Assembly (NCBI GenBank): GCA_019261985.1
Contig: JAFAQY010000027.1
Span: forward strand, 124,001 to 188,000
Length of the DNA: 64,000 nt
Reading direction: 5' to 3'
Origin: Bryobacterales bacterium
GTDB lineage: Bacteria; Acidobacteriota; Terriglobia; Bryobacterales; Bryobacteraceae
Part shown: piece after piece, positions 47,184 to 57,398 of the stretch
How positions within the stretch are numbered: the stretch's first letter is position 1
How the letters are laid out: every line of letters starts with the position of its first letter
Translations under genes and position numbers: made by a program
The notes under the pieces: model-generated
Told to the model about the DNA's origin: nothing
Databases searched by the model: none
What the model saw: the letters and a program-made list of their open reading frames with translations, nothing else

Positions 47184-49138
47184 GTATCGCCAGCCCTGCT
47201 CGCAAGGGTGGGATTGAGGTTGCGAGTCGGCCGCAGACGATGAGCCATCCTTTACTCTGGAGCGCGGCGTGTTTGCTCGCCGCTTGGATCGTATTAGTGT
47301 TTCTTAGCGGGTGGGCCGAGGCGCGCGTATTTTCCGGAAGCCCCGTGGACGGACCTTTCCAGCTTGTGAACGCACTGCGCCGCTTGCACGCGGGCCAGCG
47401 CGCGGGCACGGATTTTCCGTTTTTTCATGGCGTCGGGGTTCCCTGGCTACATTACCCGGGTTTCGTTTTGCTGGGCGCGAACCTGTGGGCATCCGAGCTG
47501 ACCCGGCAATGGCTTTCTCCCGTGCTGTATCTCGGATCGATGTCCGTGTTCGCATGGGTGGCGACATCGGGTGATAGAAGGAAAACGATCGTATTCGTCG
47601 CCTTGGGAGCTTTGCTTTCCTGTCCGTTAGGCCTGCGCGAGCTATACACGCCGGGAAACAGTTTGCTCGGTATCCGTTCGACCATGCCGGTATTCTTCTT
47701 CGCCGTGCTCCTGACGCGATGGGGCGCGGCGATAAAGATAGCTCTCGGCGGAGTGGTCGCCGCGCTTGCCTGGATCTGCGGCACCGACCAGGGCTTGATG
47801 CTGATCGCCGCTTGTGCATTCGGGGGTGTGTTCTTACTGGTAACGCGCAGACCGTTACGCGGAATCGTCGCCGGAGCCTTTCTAACCGCATGCCTCGCGT
47901 TAGTTCCGATATTGGCGCTGATCACAGGTGCGAATGTGAAACCGGCGCTACGTTACGCGTTTATCGATCTTCCGCAGGATCAGTTTTGGTTTTTCGGCGC
48001 TCCGCCCAATAGTTTTCCGTCGGATATCTGGTCGCTGCGGTTCGTCGGTGTTCGCGCGATCACGGTCATCGCAATCTCGGTGGCAGTTTGGCTTGCGTTA
48101 TTTCTGCGTCCCTCGAAGCGTCCCGATTTCACGGTGGTTTTTTTGATGCTCACCACCGGATTGCTTGCCTGCCTTTCTTATCTCGGCCTGCTGAGCGCGT
48201 CTTACTTTGCGCCGCTGGGACGCCTGCTGTTGCTCGGCACACTCATGTGGGCTGTGTCCGAATCGCATCCGGGCTGGCTGATCCTGATTTCCATTCCCGG
48301 TGTTGCTTTGGGCTTGATCGGCCCAGCCTCGGATCTTTGGAAACGCCGCGAAAAATTGTTTGAAACCGGGCCGATGGTATCCGGATGCATTCTTGCTCCG
48401 GAGTGGAAGGAACATTTGAAGAAGATCGAAGATGCCGTGGGGCCGCTTTCAGGACGCGGAAACGAACTGCCGTTGTGGTCCACATACCGCGGGCTTCCCG
48501 AAGCTATCGCCGGAGCGATTCTTCCGGGCGAGGACTACCTGATTCACGCACTGGGGCCCGAGCGCCAGTCTTACATCGAGCGATTCCGCAACACAAAACC
48601 GCAATTCGTGCAGACCATCCGGCCGGAGTACACCAACTACGAGGAGTGGCTCCGCAACAGCACATGGCCGTTTTACCGCGAACTGCTCGCGCATTATGAA
48701 ATCGCTACGGTAACCCCGTTTTCGTTGATTTGGAAACGAACGCCCGAGCCGGGGGGCGACGAATCGCCCGCGAGTAGCATCGTTCCCGGCAAGACTTTTT
48801 CGCTGCCGCCCGGAGGCGAGCAGCCGGATGTAGTAACCGTAGAAGTCGAATATCAAACCACAAGCTCGCTGCGGCTCGTACCGTTGTTCAAATCCTTGCC
48901 GCGCTATTTGATTCAATTTAGAGGTACGCTCAATACCGTGCCCGTATCGCTCCCACCGGCGCCGAACCGCGGAAGGTTCGTGTTCGGCGTGCTTCGCCGT
49001 CCCAGAACGATTCCTGTGCTGCGCGCGGAATCGGAGGGCCTGGCGCCAGGCGCTGCCGTGGAGATTCGCGCCGTAACGATCCAGCCGCGCCAGCTTGCTC
49101 TGGGCCAGATGCAGTTTGCAGCTGCCGGAGCGCATTAG
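47180..49138 (+). CDS. Multi-TM membrane protein of the EPS locus
   Basis: 652 aa, multiple hydrophobic helices then a soluble C-terminal domain; overlaps previous stop. Confidence 0.65.
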   Translation: MSIASPARKGGIEVASRPQTMSHPLLWSAACLLAAWIVLVFLSGWAEARVFSGSPVDGPFQLVNALRRLHAGQRAGTDFPFFHGVGVPWLHYPGFVLLGANLWASELTRQWLSPVLYLGSMSVFAWVATSGDRRKTIVFVALGALLSCPLGLRELYTPGNSLLGIRSTMPVFFFAVLLTRWGAAIKIALGGVVAALAWICGTDQGLMLIAACAFGGVFLLVTRRPLRGIVAGAFLTACLALVPILALITGANVKPALRYAFIDLPQDQFWFFGAPPNSFPSDIWSLRFVGVRAITVIAISVAVWLALFLRPSKRPDFTVVFLMLTTGLLACLSYLGLLSASYFAPLGRLLLLGTLMWAVSESHPGWLILISIPGVALGLIGPASDLWKRREKLFETGPMVSGCILAPEWKEHLKKIEDAVGPLSGRGNELPLWSTYRGLPEAIAGAILPGEDYLIHALGPERQSYIERFRNTKPQFVQTIRPEYTNYEEWLRNSTWPFYRELLAHYEIATVTPFSLIWKRTPEPGGDESPASSIVPGKTFSLPPGGEQPDVVTVEVEYQTTSSLRLVPLFKSLPRYLIQFRGTLNTVPVSLPPAPNRGRFVFGVLRRPRTIPVLRAESEGLAPGAAVEIRAVTIQPRQLALGQMQFAAAGAH

Positions 49139-49143
49139 TCACA

Positions 49144-50133
49144 ATGCCGGTTAATGAAGACACACTGATCACGATCCTCACAGTCTTGGATAACGATCAG
49201 GACCTGCTCGAAGAGTTCGTCGCGGAAACGTCGACCGTGCTCGAACCGCAGTTCCGTTATTACGAGATCGTCCTCGTCGACAATCACTCGATGGACGCGA
49301 CGGCGGCCAAGGTGCAGCAGCTTGAAAAAACCTATGCGAACCTGCACTATCTACGCTTGTCGCGGCGCTACGATTCGGAAACGGCCTTCGCGGCGGGCCT
49401 GGAGAATTCGCTCGGCGATTACGTGATCGTAATGGATTTACGCTCCGATCCACCCGCCGCGATCCCGAAACTTCTGGCCGAAGCGGCCGAGGGTTATGAG
49501 GTCGTTATTGGCGAGCGCTCGCCCGAGCCGCGGGGTCATTTCTATGGTTGGATCGAGCGCGCGTTTTATCGCATCGCAGACGTGTGTTTGCCCTTCAAGC
49601 TGCACCCCAACGCGAGCTATTTCCGGTGCCTGAGCCGGCAGGTGGTCAATTCCATAACGCGCATCCGCAACAAGTCGCGGTATCTCAAATACCTGAACGA
49701 GGTGGTTGGATTCGAGCACGCTTACGTCTTGTACACGCGGAAGCCGCGGCGCGCCGGGCACTCGCTGCAGCCTTCGACCTTTGAAGCGATCGCGTCCGGA
49801 GTCGACATGATCGTTTCGCACTCCGCGGTGCCGCTGCGCCTCGCGGCGTTCCTGGGAGTGGTCGCAAGCTTTTTGAGCGTTCTGTACTTCGTCTACATTT
49901 TGATAGTGAGCCTGGTAAAGCACAAGGTCGCCGAGGGCTGGATTACCACGAATGCGGTCAGCACGATGCTGTTCCTGTTCTTGTTCCTGATCCTTACCGT
50001 GCTTTCCGAATACGTCGCGCGATTGCTTGAAGAAACGAAGGACCGGCCCTTGTATTTTCTGGAAAGCGAAAGCTACAGCTCGACCATTTATTACAAGAAG
50101 GACATGATTGAGCACAAGCTCAACGTAGATTAA
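49144..50133 (+). CDS. Family 2 glycosyltransferase with C-terminal TM helices (DPM/ArnC-like)
   Basis: LITILTVLDNDQDLLEEFVAE...YYEIVLVDNHSMDATAAKVQQL...YVIVMDLRSDPPAAIPKLL. Confidence 0.85.
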   Translation: MPVNEDTLITILTVLDNDQDLLEEFVAETSTVLEPQFRYYEIVLVDNHSMDATAAKVQQLEKTYANLHYLRLSRRYDSETAFAAGLENSLGDYVIVMDLRSDPPAAIPKLLAEAAEGYEVVIGERSPEPRGHFYGWIERAFYRIADVCLPFKLHPNASYFRCLSRQVVNSITRIRNKSRYLKYLNEVVGFEHAYVLYTRKPRRAGHSLQPSTFEAIASGVDMIVSHSAVPLRLAAFLGVVASFLSVLYFVYILIVSLVKHKVAEGWITTNAVSTMLFLFLFLILTVLSEYVARLLEETKDRPLYFLESESYSSTIYYKKDMIEHKLNVD

Positions 50134-50136
50134 CAG

Positions 50137-50216
50137 TAGGGCAAGCTTCAGCTTGCCCGCCCCAAAATGGACAAGCTGAAGCTTGTTCCAAAATGGACCA
50201 GCTGAAGCTGTCCTAC
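50137..50216. repeat. Palindromic repeat family B, triple unit
   Basis: TAGGGCAAGCTTCAGCTTGCCC...GGACAAGCTGAAGCTTGTTCC...GGACCAGCTGAAGCTGTCCTA; related single unit at 58341-58363. Confidence 0.8.
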
Positions 50217-50221
50217 CTGCT

Positions 50222-51037
50222 ATGCACCCAGTCACTGAAATCGCGGGAGAAGACATCTGGCAATTGCCCGAACATCGCATTGAGGAGTTCGCTCCCAAGG
50301 CGCGCGATTATTGCGTGGGCATTCCGATTATCAACGAAGGCGAGCGGATTCGTTCGCAATTGCGACGCATGAGCGACTGCGGTGTCGCCAATGTCGCGGA
50401 CATAATCCTGTTCGATGGCGGCAGCACGGATGGTTCGCTCGATGAGAAATTTTTGCGCGCCAACTCGGTGCGTACGCTGATAACGAAATTAGGCCCAGGC
50501 AAGCAGGGCGCGCAATTGCGCATGGGCTTTGCATACGCGCTGCGCCAAGGTTATCGGGGTGTCGTCACCATCGATGGGAACGGCAAGGATAGCGTCGATT
50601 CAATCGGATCTTTCGTAAAGGCGCTGGAGCAGGGAATGGATTATGTGCAGGGTTCGCGCTATCTGCCCGGCGGCGCCGCGGTGAATACTCCGTTCTTACG
50701 CCACTGGGCTGTAAAGCTGATCCACATTCCGATCTTGAACTTCGCGTCGGGTTTTCGGTACACGGATACGACGAACGCGTTCCGCGCCTATAGCCGCCGG
50801 CTGCTGCTCGACCGCCGCGTCCAGCCGTTTCGCGATGTTTTCATGACCTATGAAATGCTGGCGTATTTTTCCGTGCGCGCGCCTCGGTTGGGTTTTAAGA
50901 CGATGGAACTGCCGGTACGCCGCAGTTATCCCGCGTCGGGAAAAACACCGACCAAAATCAGCTCGTTCCGCGGGAATTTCCTACTGCTGAAAATTCTGTG
51001 GGGCGCGGTTACCGGAGCGTACAATCCCCACGCATGA
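50222..51037 (+). CDS. Family 2 glycosyltransferase (polyprenol-phosphate mannosyltransferase-like)
   Basis: YCVGIPIINEGERIRSQLRRM...IILFDGGSTDGS...GVVTIDGNGKD. Confidence 0.85.
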   Translation: MHPVTEIAGEDIWQLPEHRIEEFAPKARDYCVGIPIINEGERIRSQLRRMSDCGVANVADIILFDGGSTDGSLDEKFLRANSVRTLITKLGPGKQGAQLRMGFAYALRQGYRGVVTIDGNGKDSVDSIGSFVKALEQGMDYVQGSRYLPGGAAVNTPFLRHWAVKLIHIPILNFASGFRYTDTTNAFRAYSRRLLLDRRVQPFRDVFMTYEMLAYFSVRAPRLGFKTMELPVRRSYPASGKTPTKISSFRGNFLLLKILWGAVTGAYNPHA

Positions 51038-52650
51038 TCACGCGGATTCTAATCATCTACTGCATCCTCTCCGGGGCGGTTCAGAGCTGGGCTTATCGCC
51101 ACGCGATGAATGCCGACGGAGTGCCGTACCTGGACATCGGCGATGCATGGATGCGGCTGGATTGGAAGTCCATTGTTAACTCCTATTGGAGTCCGGTTTA
51201 TCCACTATTGTTGGGAATCGCGAACCTCGTTGGCGGACAGAATCCGCGGAACGATTTTGTGCGAGCGCATGCCGTAAATTTCGCTCTGTTTCTTGCGACC
51301 CTGGCCGCGTTTACGTGGTTCTTACGGCGCTTTATCCAAAACGTAGATGCCAAGGGCCTGTATCGGGCTTCCCTGCTCGCAGGCGGCTATAGTCTGTTCC
51401 TTTACAGTGCTCTCGAATTGCAAGCCAATCGCAACGTCACGCCGGATATGGGCCTGATGGCGGTTATTTATATCGCCGGTGGGCAACTACTCGATTGGGG
51501 GAATCGCAACCCGACGCGGTCGGCCGTATGGCTCGGCGTGGCGCTGGGGATCGGATTTTGGATCAAGGGAGCGGCGTTCGCGGCGGGTTGGATCTTTATT
51601 GTAGCGGCCGCAATCTCCGGCGGAAGATCGCGAGCGCACTTGCGCGCGGCGGCAGTAGCGGTGGCGGCCTTCCTCGCCATGTGCCTTCCGTGGATCGCCG
51701 CGATGTCATGGCAGACCGGGCGGCTTAATACCGGCGACACGGGGCGCCTTAACTATGCGTTCCTAGTGAATGGAGTCTACATGACGCACTGGCGTGGAGA
51801 TCCGAGCCTGGCTACGCAGCCAATACACCCGACGCGCATCATTGCCGCCCAACCGGATACGTTCGAGTTCGCAACTCCGATCGCCGGAACGTACCCTCCT
51901 TGGGACAACCCGGCGTATTGGAACGAAGGAATCAACCCGCATTTTCACCTGGATAAACAAATCGCCGTGCTAGAGGATTCGGCGGCTTTCCTGCGCGGGC
52001 TCTTTTTCCGCCCGTTGATCGCGTGGACTCTGATGGTGGTGCTGGTCGGCGCGCTGGCGTTTCGGGCCTGGTTCGCCTATTGGTGGATCGTATTAGCGTG
52101 TCTGGCTGTGGTGGGCATGTATGCGCTGGTGCTGATTGAAGGGCGATACGTCGCTCCGTTCATCGCACTGCTGGTTTTTGTGTTGACCGCGGGAGCGCCG
52201 TCCAAAGTTCTGAATTTCGCGCGTTTGGGCGCTGGCGTGCTGACACTGGGACTCGTGGGTGTTTCCCAATTCAACATCGCGCGGCAGCCATATCCTGCCG
52301 CCAGCGAGCAGGTAGCGCAATCGCTCGAAGAACTCGGACTGCGTCCCGGAGAAAAGGTCGCCGTTGTCGAAGACGGGCTGAGGCATTACTGGGCCCGGTT
52401 GGCACGGGTGCGTGTGGTGGCCGAGATCCCTTCGGCTGAGCAGTACAGCCAAGCCCCCGTGGAGCGCCGGCTGGCAGCCCTCTCGGCGGTCGACCGGACC
52501 GGAGCGAGGTGGCTGGTAAGCTCCAAGCCCTTGCCGGGATCCGGCGACTACAGTTGGCATCCCGTACCCAGTACAAACTATTTCTATATGCACCGGCCGC
52601 AATCGGGCGATAGTCGACCAAGGCTGCTTGCGCTGAATCTCGCCGAATGA
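51034..52650 (+). CDS. Multi-TM glycosyltransferase-like membrane protein
   Basis: ATGA overlap with GT2; VPYLDIGDAWMRLDWKSIVNSYWSPVYPLLLGIANLV and many TM helices. Confidence 0.65.
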   Translation: MITRILIIYCILSGAVQSWAYRHAMNADGVPYLDIGDAWMRLDWKSIVNSYWSPVYPLLLGIANLVGGQNPRNDFVRAHAVNFALFLATLAAFTWFLRRFIQNVDAKGLYRASLLAGGYSLFLYSALELQANRNVTPDMGLMAVIYIAGGQLLDWGNRNPTRSAVWLGVALGIGFWIKGAAFAAGWIFIVAAAISGGRSRAHLRAAAVAVAAFLAMCLPWIAAMSWQTGRLNTGDTGRLNYAFLVNGVYMTHWRGDPSLATQPIHPTRIIAAQPDTFEFATPIAGTYPPWDNPAYWNEGINPHFHLDKQIAVLEDSAAFLRGLFFRPLIAWTLMVVLVGALAFRAWFAYWWIVLACLAVVGMYALVLIEGRYVAPFIALLVFVLTAGAPSKVLNFARLGAGVLTLGLVGVSQFNIARQPYPAASEQVAQSLEELGLRPGEKVAVVEDGLRHYWARLARVRVVAEIPSAEQYSQAPVERRLAALSAVDRTGARWLVSSKPLPGSGDYSWHPVPSTNYFYMHRPQSGDSRPRLLALNLAE

Positions 52651-53723
52651 AACTCCCCCGCCACGCTGAGATCTGGGCGCCCGGCTACATCGCCGATCGG
52701 TGGAAGCGCGCTTTTTCCCGAAGCGTGGAACCGGCGCGCGTGTGGCTGACGATCGCCGATCATTATGAGCCACTGTGGCGCACAACCGACATGGAGGCCG
52801 CGAAAAATCGAGTCCGCCAATGGGAAAAGAAATGGCCCGAAATCGCGAGCCGCCACCGCGATTCCGCGGACCGCTCTCCGCGATACACCTTCTTCTATCC
52901 GGAAGAAAACTACGAGCCGTTTTTTCTAGATCCGCTTGCGGAAATGACCAACTCGGGTATCGGGGACGTCGAGATCCACCTGCACCACGACGGCGAGAGC
53001 CAGCAGGCTTTTATCGATCGCATGAGCGGCTTTATCGAGACTCTTTCCACCCGCCACGGCTTGCTGCGCCGCATCGATGGAAAACTTGGCTTCGCGTTCA
53101 TCCATGGCAATTTTGCGCTCGACAACTCTAATGGAGGACGCTGGTGCGGACTGAATAACGAGATCACGCTTCTACGAGACGTGGGCTGCTATGCCGATTT
53201 CACCATGCCCTCGGGAGGCCCGACCCAAGCCCGCCTTCTCAACACGATTTATTGGGCCATCGACGACCCCAGCCGGCCAAAATCCTATGACGCGGGCCCG
53301 GCGCTAATTCCCGGCGTGGAATCCGCCGGCGATCTGATGATGATTCCGGGGCCTTTCGGCCTACGGTGGAAAGAACGGCTGGTTCCACGGATCGAGCTGG
53401 GAGAGCTATCCGTCCACGACCGCCCTTCCGCTTACAGGATCCAGCGCTGGTTGGATTTATCCCCGCGCATCGGCCGGGACATCTTTGTAAAATTGTTCAC
53501 GCACGGAGCGCAGGAGGCGAACTTGCGAGTTCTCCTCGGCGGAGACTTGGATCGCGTTTTTGAACTGGTTCGCGAAGAATGCGGGCGCCGCGGATGGTGT
53601 TATTATTTCGCGACTGCGTGGGAGATGTTCAACGCGGTCCACGACTCCTGGGGCCGGCGGGACCCGGTGGCTAACCTGGCTATGAAAGCCGCGCAGACGC
53701 AGTTTGATCGCAAGTTTTCGTAA
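52647..53723 (+). CDS. Putative polysaccharide deacetylase-like protein
   Basis: VWLTIADHYEPLW...RYTFFYPEENYEP...DVEIHLHHDGES...GFAFIHGNFALDNS; NodB-like layout, weakly recognised. Confidence 0.5.
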   Translation: MKLPRHAEIWAPGYIADRWKRAFSRSVEPARVWLTIADHYEPLWRTTDMEAAKNRVRQWEKKWPEIASRHRDSADRSPRYTFFYPEENYEPFFLDPLAEMTNSGIGDVEIHLHHDGESQQAFIDRMSGFIETLSTRHGLLRRIDGKLGFAFIHGNFALDNSNGGRWCGLNNEITLLRDVGCYADFTMPSGGPTQARLLNTIYWAIDDPSRPKSYDAGPALIPGVESAGDLMMIPGPFGLRWKERLVPRIELGELSVHDRPSAYRIQRWLDLSPRIGRDIFVKLFTHGAQEANLRVLLGGDLDRVFELVREECGRRGWCYYFATAWEMFNAVHDSWGRRDPVANLAMKAAQTQFDRKFS

Positions 53724-53756
53724 AATTGTTCTTCATATAAATAAAAAGAGATATCG

Positions 53757-55073
53757 ATGCTGCGTTCGATTTTACTAACCGCAATATTTGCCGTTTTGAT
53801 CAGTTGGAGCCTCCGGCGCGCCTGGCTCGGCATCCTGGTCTGGGCCTGGTTCAGCTATATGAACCCGCACCGGATGGCTTTTGGATTCGCTTACAATTTC
53901 CCGTTTGTTGCGATTGCCGCGGCAGTAACCTTCTATGCCTGGCTCTCTTCCAAGGAGAATAAGCGCTTTCCTTGGACCATAGAAACATACCTTCAGGTGA
54001 TGCTGTGCTTTTGGATAACGTTCACAAGTTTCTTCGGGGACAGCGATTTCGTTTGGGAGTACTGGAACCGCGCCATAAAGGTTCAAATCATGATCTTTAT
54101 GACGTTATGGATCATGAGGAGCAAATTCCGTCTGGAAGCCCTTGTGTGGACGATTGTGATCTCGATTGGATTCTTTGGCGTTAAGGGAGGAATCTGGACG
54201 ATTCTTACCGGCGGCCATGGGCGCGTCCAAGGGCCGGACATGTCGTTCATTCAGGGCAACAACGAGATCGCGCTCGCAATGGTGATGGTATTGCCGCTGA
54301 TGCGCTATCTGCAGCTGCAGGCAACGCAAAAGCAAATCCGGCGAGGGCTGATCGCCATGCAGATATTAACGACGCTGGCCGTGTTGTCGACTTATTCGCG
54401 AGCCGGTCTTCTGGCGCTTGGCATGGTCGGAGCTCTCTTTTGGCTGAAGAGCCGGCACAAAATAGCTTTCGGAGTCGCCATGCTGCTGGTGATCGCCCCA
54501 ATGATAAAATTCATGCCCTCCGAGTGGAGAGACCGCATGCGGAGCCTGGAAGCCACGGATGAGAGCCAGCTTGACGATTCCGCGAAAGGGCGCATCAATT
54601 CCTGGCGTTTTGCAGTTAACCTGGCGATGCATCGCCCGATAACGGGCGGCGGTTTCCGCGTGTTTATGACGCCGACGTTCTTTCAGTACGCGCCCGACCC
54701 CACCAGTCGCCATGACGCCCATAGCATCTATTTCGAGACTCTAGGCGAGCACGGTTTTCCAGGCCTCTTTCTTTTCCTCAGCCTCGGTTTCTGCACGTGG
54801 ATGACGGCGCGCAAAGTTGCCCGGCGCGCCCGCAAGATACCGGAGCTGGCATGGATGGTTGATTTGGTGAGCATGGCTCAGGTCGGCCTATGCGGATTTG
54901 CAGTCGGCGGGGCGTTCGCCGGACTGGCATTCTTCGATCTGCCGTATGATCTGATGGCCATGATTGTTTTGTGTAAATTTTTGCTTCAAGATCACGAGCG
55001 AGCGAAAGCTATGGCCCACTATCCGTCAGCCGGAGTTCCGGTGGAGACGGGCGTGCTCGCTGCTAATGCCTGA
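53757..55073 (+). CDS. O-antigen-ligase-like protein, exosortase-associated putative O-glycosylation ligase type
   Basis: LRRAWLGILVWAWFSYMNPHRMAFGFAYNFPF...NNEIALAMVMVLPLMRYL...TYSRAGLLALG...DAHSIYFETLGEHGFPGL. Confidence 0.88.
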   Translation: MLRSILLTAIFAVLISWSLRRAWLGILVWAWFSYMNPHRMAFGFAYNFPFVAIAAAVTFYAWLSSKENKRFPWTIETYLQVMLCFWITFTSFFGDSDFVWEYWNRAIKVQIMIFMTLWIMRSKFRLEALVWTIVISIGFFGVKGGIWTILTGGHGRVQGPDMSFIQGNNEIALAMVMVLPLMRYLQLQATQKQIRRGLIAMQILTTLAVLSTYSRAGLLALGMVGALFWLKSRHKIAFGVAMLLVIAPMIKFMPSEWRDRMRSLEATDESQLDDSAKGRINSWRFAVNLAMHRPITGGGFRVFMTPTFFQYAPDPTSRHDAHSIYFETLGEHGFPGLFLFLSLGFCTWMTARKVARRARKIPELAWMVDLVSMAQVGLCGFAVGGAFAGLAFFDLPYDLMAMIVLCKFLLQDHERAKAMAHYPSAGVPVETGVLAANA

Positions 55074-55178
55074 TAAATACGCATTTAAAAAACAATAATT
55101 CGCGTTGGATGCTTTTTCCCTCGAGCTCCCGTATCGTAAATTACCGTACGCAGAAGAGGGTGTGAGAAGCCCAGAAAA

Positions 55179-56117
55179 ATGGAACAGTCGTGGCAGGTGA
55201 AATGCGTTATCGATACCTTGAAACGAGGCCTGCCATTTCAGGAACACCTGCGGCGTTTCAAAGATCGCGTCATCGGATACCAGCGCGAGCCAAAGAAAGA
55301 TGCGCAGACCATTCAAGACGGCATTCGGATAATTCAATGGCTGGGAGAAATAGCCGGATGTAAGGTTCTTGAGATCGGCACCGGGTGGCAACCCATGATT
55401 CCGATCTTGTACTCTTTGGCGGGGGCTTCGCGCATTTACACAGTGGACCTGCACCGCTTGATGCGGCCAGAAACGTTCGCCGCCGCGCTCGACGCAATCC
55501 GTGAGAATAGAGATCAGATCGCCGATGGAATTTCAACCACTTCAGATGCAGTAAATTGGGCGACCCGGCAGTGCTCGGATGTGGCGCAGCGTTTGGAAGA
55601 ATTACGGATAACGTATCTGTCCCCTTGCGACAGCCGCCGTCTTCCCCTGGAATCGGGATACATCGATATCGTTACGTCCCGGGCCGTATTAGAGCACATC
55701 CCGCCTGCCGTAATCGGAGATATCTTTGCGGAATCCCGGCGTGTGCTTCGAAAAGGCGGAGTTATGTTGCACCTTGTCGATCACTCCGATCACTGGTCTC
55801 ATCGCGACCGGCGAATCAATGCGGTTAATTTTCTGCAATACCCCGACTGGCTGTTTCGGTTCACTTGCATTAACCCGCAGAATTACCAAAACCGCCTCAG
55901 GCACCCCGAATATATTGAAATGATGCGTGCAGCGGGCTTCGTGCCGGAGCGTGAGGAGAAAAGCATCGATTCAAACTGTCTTTCGGTTTTGCCCCAGATG
56001 CGGGTTGCCGGCAAATTTGTTCACTTCACTCATGAGGACCTTGCCACAACCAGCAGTATTGTTCTTGCGAGAACCTCGTCCGCCTGTGCTCGAACCCAAA
56101 CCTCAAATCTCAATTAA
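55179..56117 (+). CDS. Class I SAM-dependent methyltransferase
   Basis: GCKVLEIGTGWQPMIPILYSLAGASRIYTVDLHR...YIDIVTSRAVLEHIP. Confidence 0.85.
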   Translation: MEQSWQVKCVIDTLKRGLPFQEHLRRFKDRVIGYQREPKKDAQTIQDGIRIIQWLGEIAGCKVLEIGTGWQPMIPILYSLAGASRIYTVDLHRLMRPETFAAALDAIRENRDQIADGISTTSDAVNWATRQCSDVAQRLEELRITYLSPCDSRRLPLESGYIDIVTSRAVLEHIPPAVIGDIFAESRRVLRKGGVMLHLVDHSDHWSHRDRRINAVNFLQYPDWLFRFTCINPQNYQNRLRHPEYIEMMRAAGFVPEREEKSIDSNCLSVLPQMRVAGKFVHFTHEDLATTSSIVLARTSSACARTQTSNLN

Positions 56118-56189
56118 GCTCTTGTGCCGGACCAGGCGTGCCCTGCCGCGGTGACGCCGCCAAGTTGTCATGCATAAGCGAGGCGCTGA

Positions 56190-57398
56190 GTGGCTTCGAA
56201 GTTGCCCATCTTAAGCCTTAGCTGTGTTTTCCCCAACCCGGACGACCCCGGCTTGGGTCTGTTCGTCAAATCAAGGCTCGGCTATTTGAGCAAAATCGCG
56301 AGTATTAAAGTGATAGCGCCACTGGCGCTCGTCGATTTTTCGAGCGCGGGAAAGGCGCGCTTCGGGCGCCGCGGCGTTCCCTTCCAGCGGCGCGAGGACG
56401 AACTCGAGATCCTCCACCCTGCCTGGATCTACCCGCCAGGAGGGTTCGCCGTTAATCCGGTTCTCCTGTTTGCGCGGCTGCTCCCCTTCGTGAAGCGGGT
56501 TCGCAAGAACTTCGATTTCCAGGTCATCGACGCCCACTTTGCCTTCCCCGATGGCATCGCCGCGGCCCTGTTGTCGCATGCCACCGGCGTTCCGTTCACG
56601 GTTACGCTGCGAGGCAGTGAGGTCCTGCACGCGGAATATGCGCGCCGCCGCAAATTCATGGGCTGGGCTCTCAAAAGGGCCGCCCGAGTCATCGCTGTGT
56701 CCGAGCGGCTGCGTAATTTCGCAGTCTCGCTGGGTGTCGATAAGGCGCGAACTGCCGTGATTTCGAACGGCGTCGATTCGTCGCGGTTTTCTCCACAAGA
56801 TCGAGATGCCTGCCGCCTTAAGCACGGTATCCCGCCCGGCGCGAAAGTGATTCTTTCGGCGGGCACGCTCATCGAACTCAAGGGACATCACCGCGTGGCG
56901 AAGGCCTTGGCCGGACTTCGCCGCCGCGGTTTTAATGCCGAGCTGCTAATAGCGGGGCGGAGCGGCGCTTTTGAAACTGAGATCAAGAAACAAATCGCCG
57001 GGCTCGGATTCACTGACTCCGTCCGCATCCTCGGCGAAGTCCCGCCCGCTGAGCTGGCCGAGCTGATGTCCGCATCCGACGTGCTCTGTCTGGCAAGCTC
57101 GCGCGAAGGCTGGCCCAATGTCGTTCACGAAGCCATGGCCTGCGGCACGCCGGTGGTTGCTACCGATGTCGGAGCCGTGCGGGATATGATCCCCTCCCTC
57201 CAGCATGGCGTGGTGGTTCCGGCGGGCGACGAGTCCGCTCTGGAAGATGCATTGTTGCAGGCGCTGCAGCGCCAGTGGGACCGGCAAAAAATCTCCGCAT
57301 GGGCGCAGTCGCGTACGTGGGAGCGCGTGGCGGAAGAGGTGCTGGCCGAATTCCACGCCGTTCTGAACACCGCCGCGAAGAGGAACGCCGCCGCATGA
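56190..57398 (+). CDS. Family 4 glycosyltransferase
   Basis: VPFTVTLRGSEVL..., VIAVSERLRNFAVSLGVDKARTAVISNGVDSSRF, ASSREGWPNVVHEAMACGTPVVATDVG. Confidence 0.92.
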   Translation: MASKLPILSLSCVFPNPDDPGLGLFVKSRLGYLSKIASIKVIAPLALVDFSSAGKARFGRRGVPFQRREDELEILHPAWIYPPGGFAVNPVLLFARLLPFVKRVRKNFDFQVIDAHFAFPDGIAAALLSHATGVPFTVTLRGSEVLHAEYARRRKFMGWALKRAARVIAVSERLRNFAVSLGVDKARTAVISNGVDSSRFSPQDRDACRLKHGIPPGAKVILSAGTLIELKGHHRVAKALAGLRRRGFNAELLIAGRSGAFETEIKKQIAGLGFTDSVRILGEVPPAELAELMSASDVLCLASSREGWPNVVHEAMACGTPVVATDVGAVRDMIPSLQHGVVVPAGDESALEDALLQALQRQWDRQKISAWAQSRTWERVAEEVLAEFHAVLNTAAKRNAAA

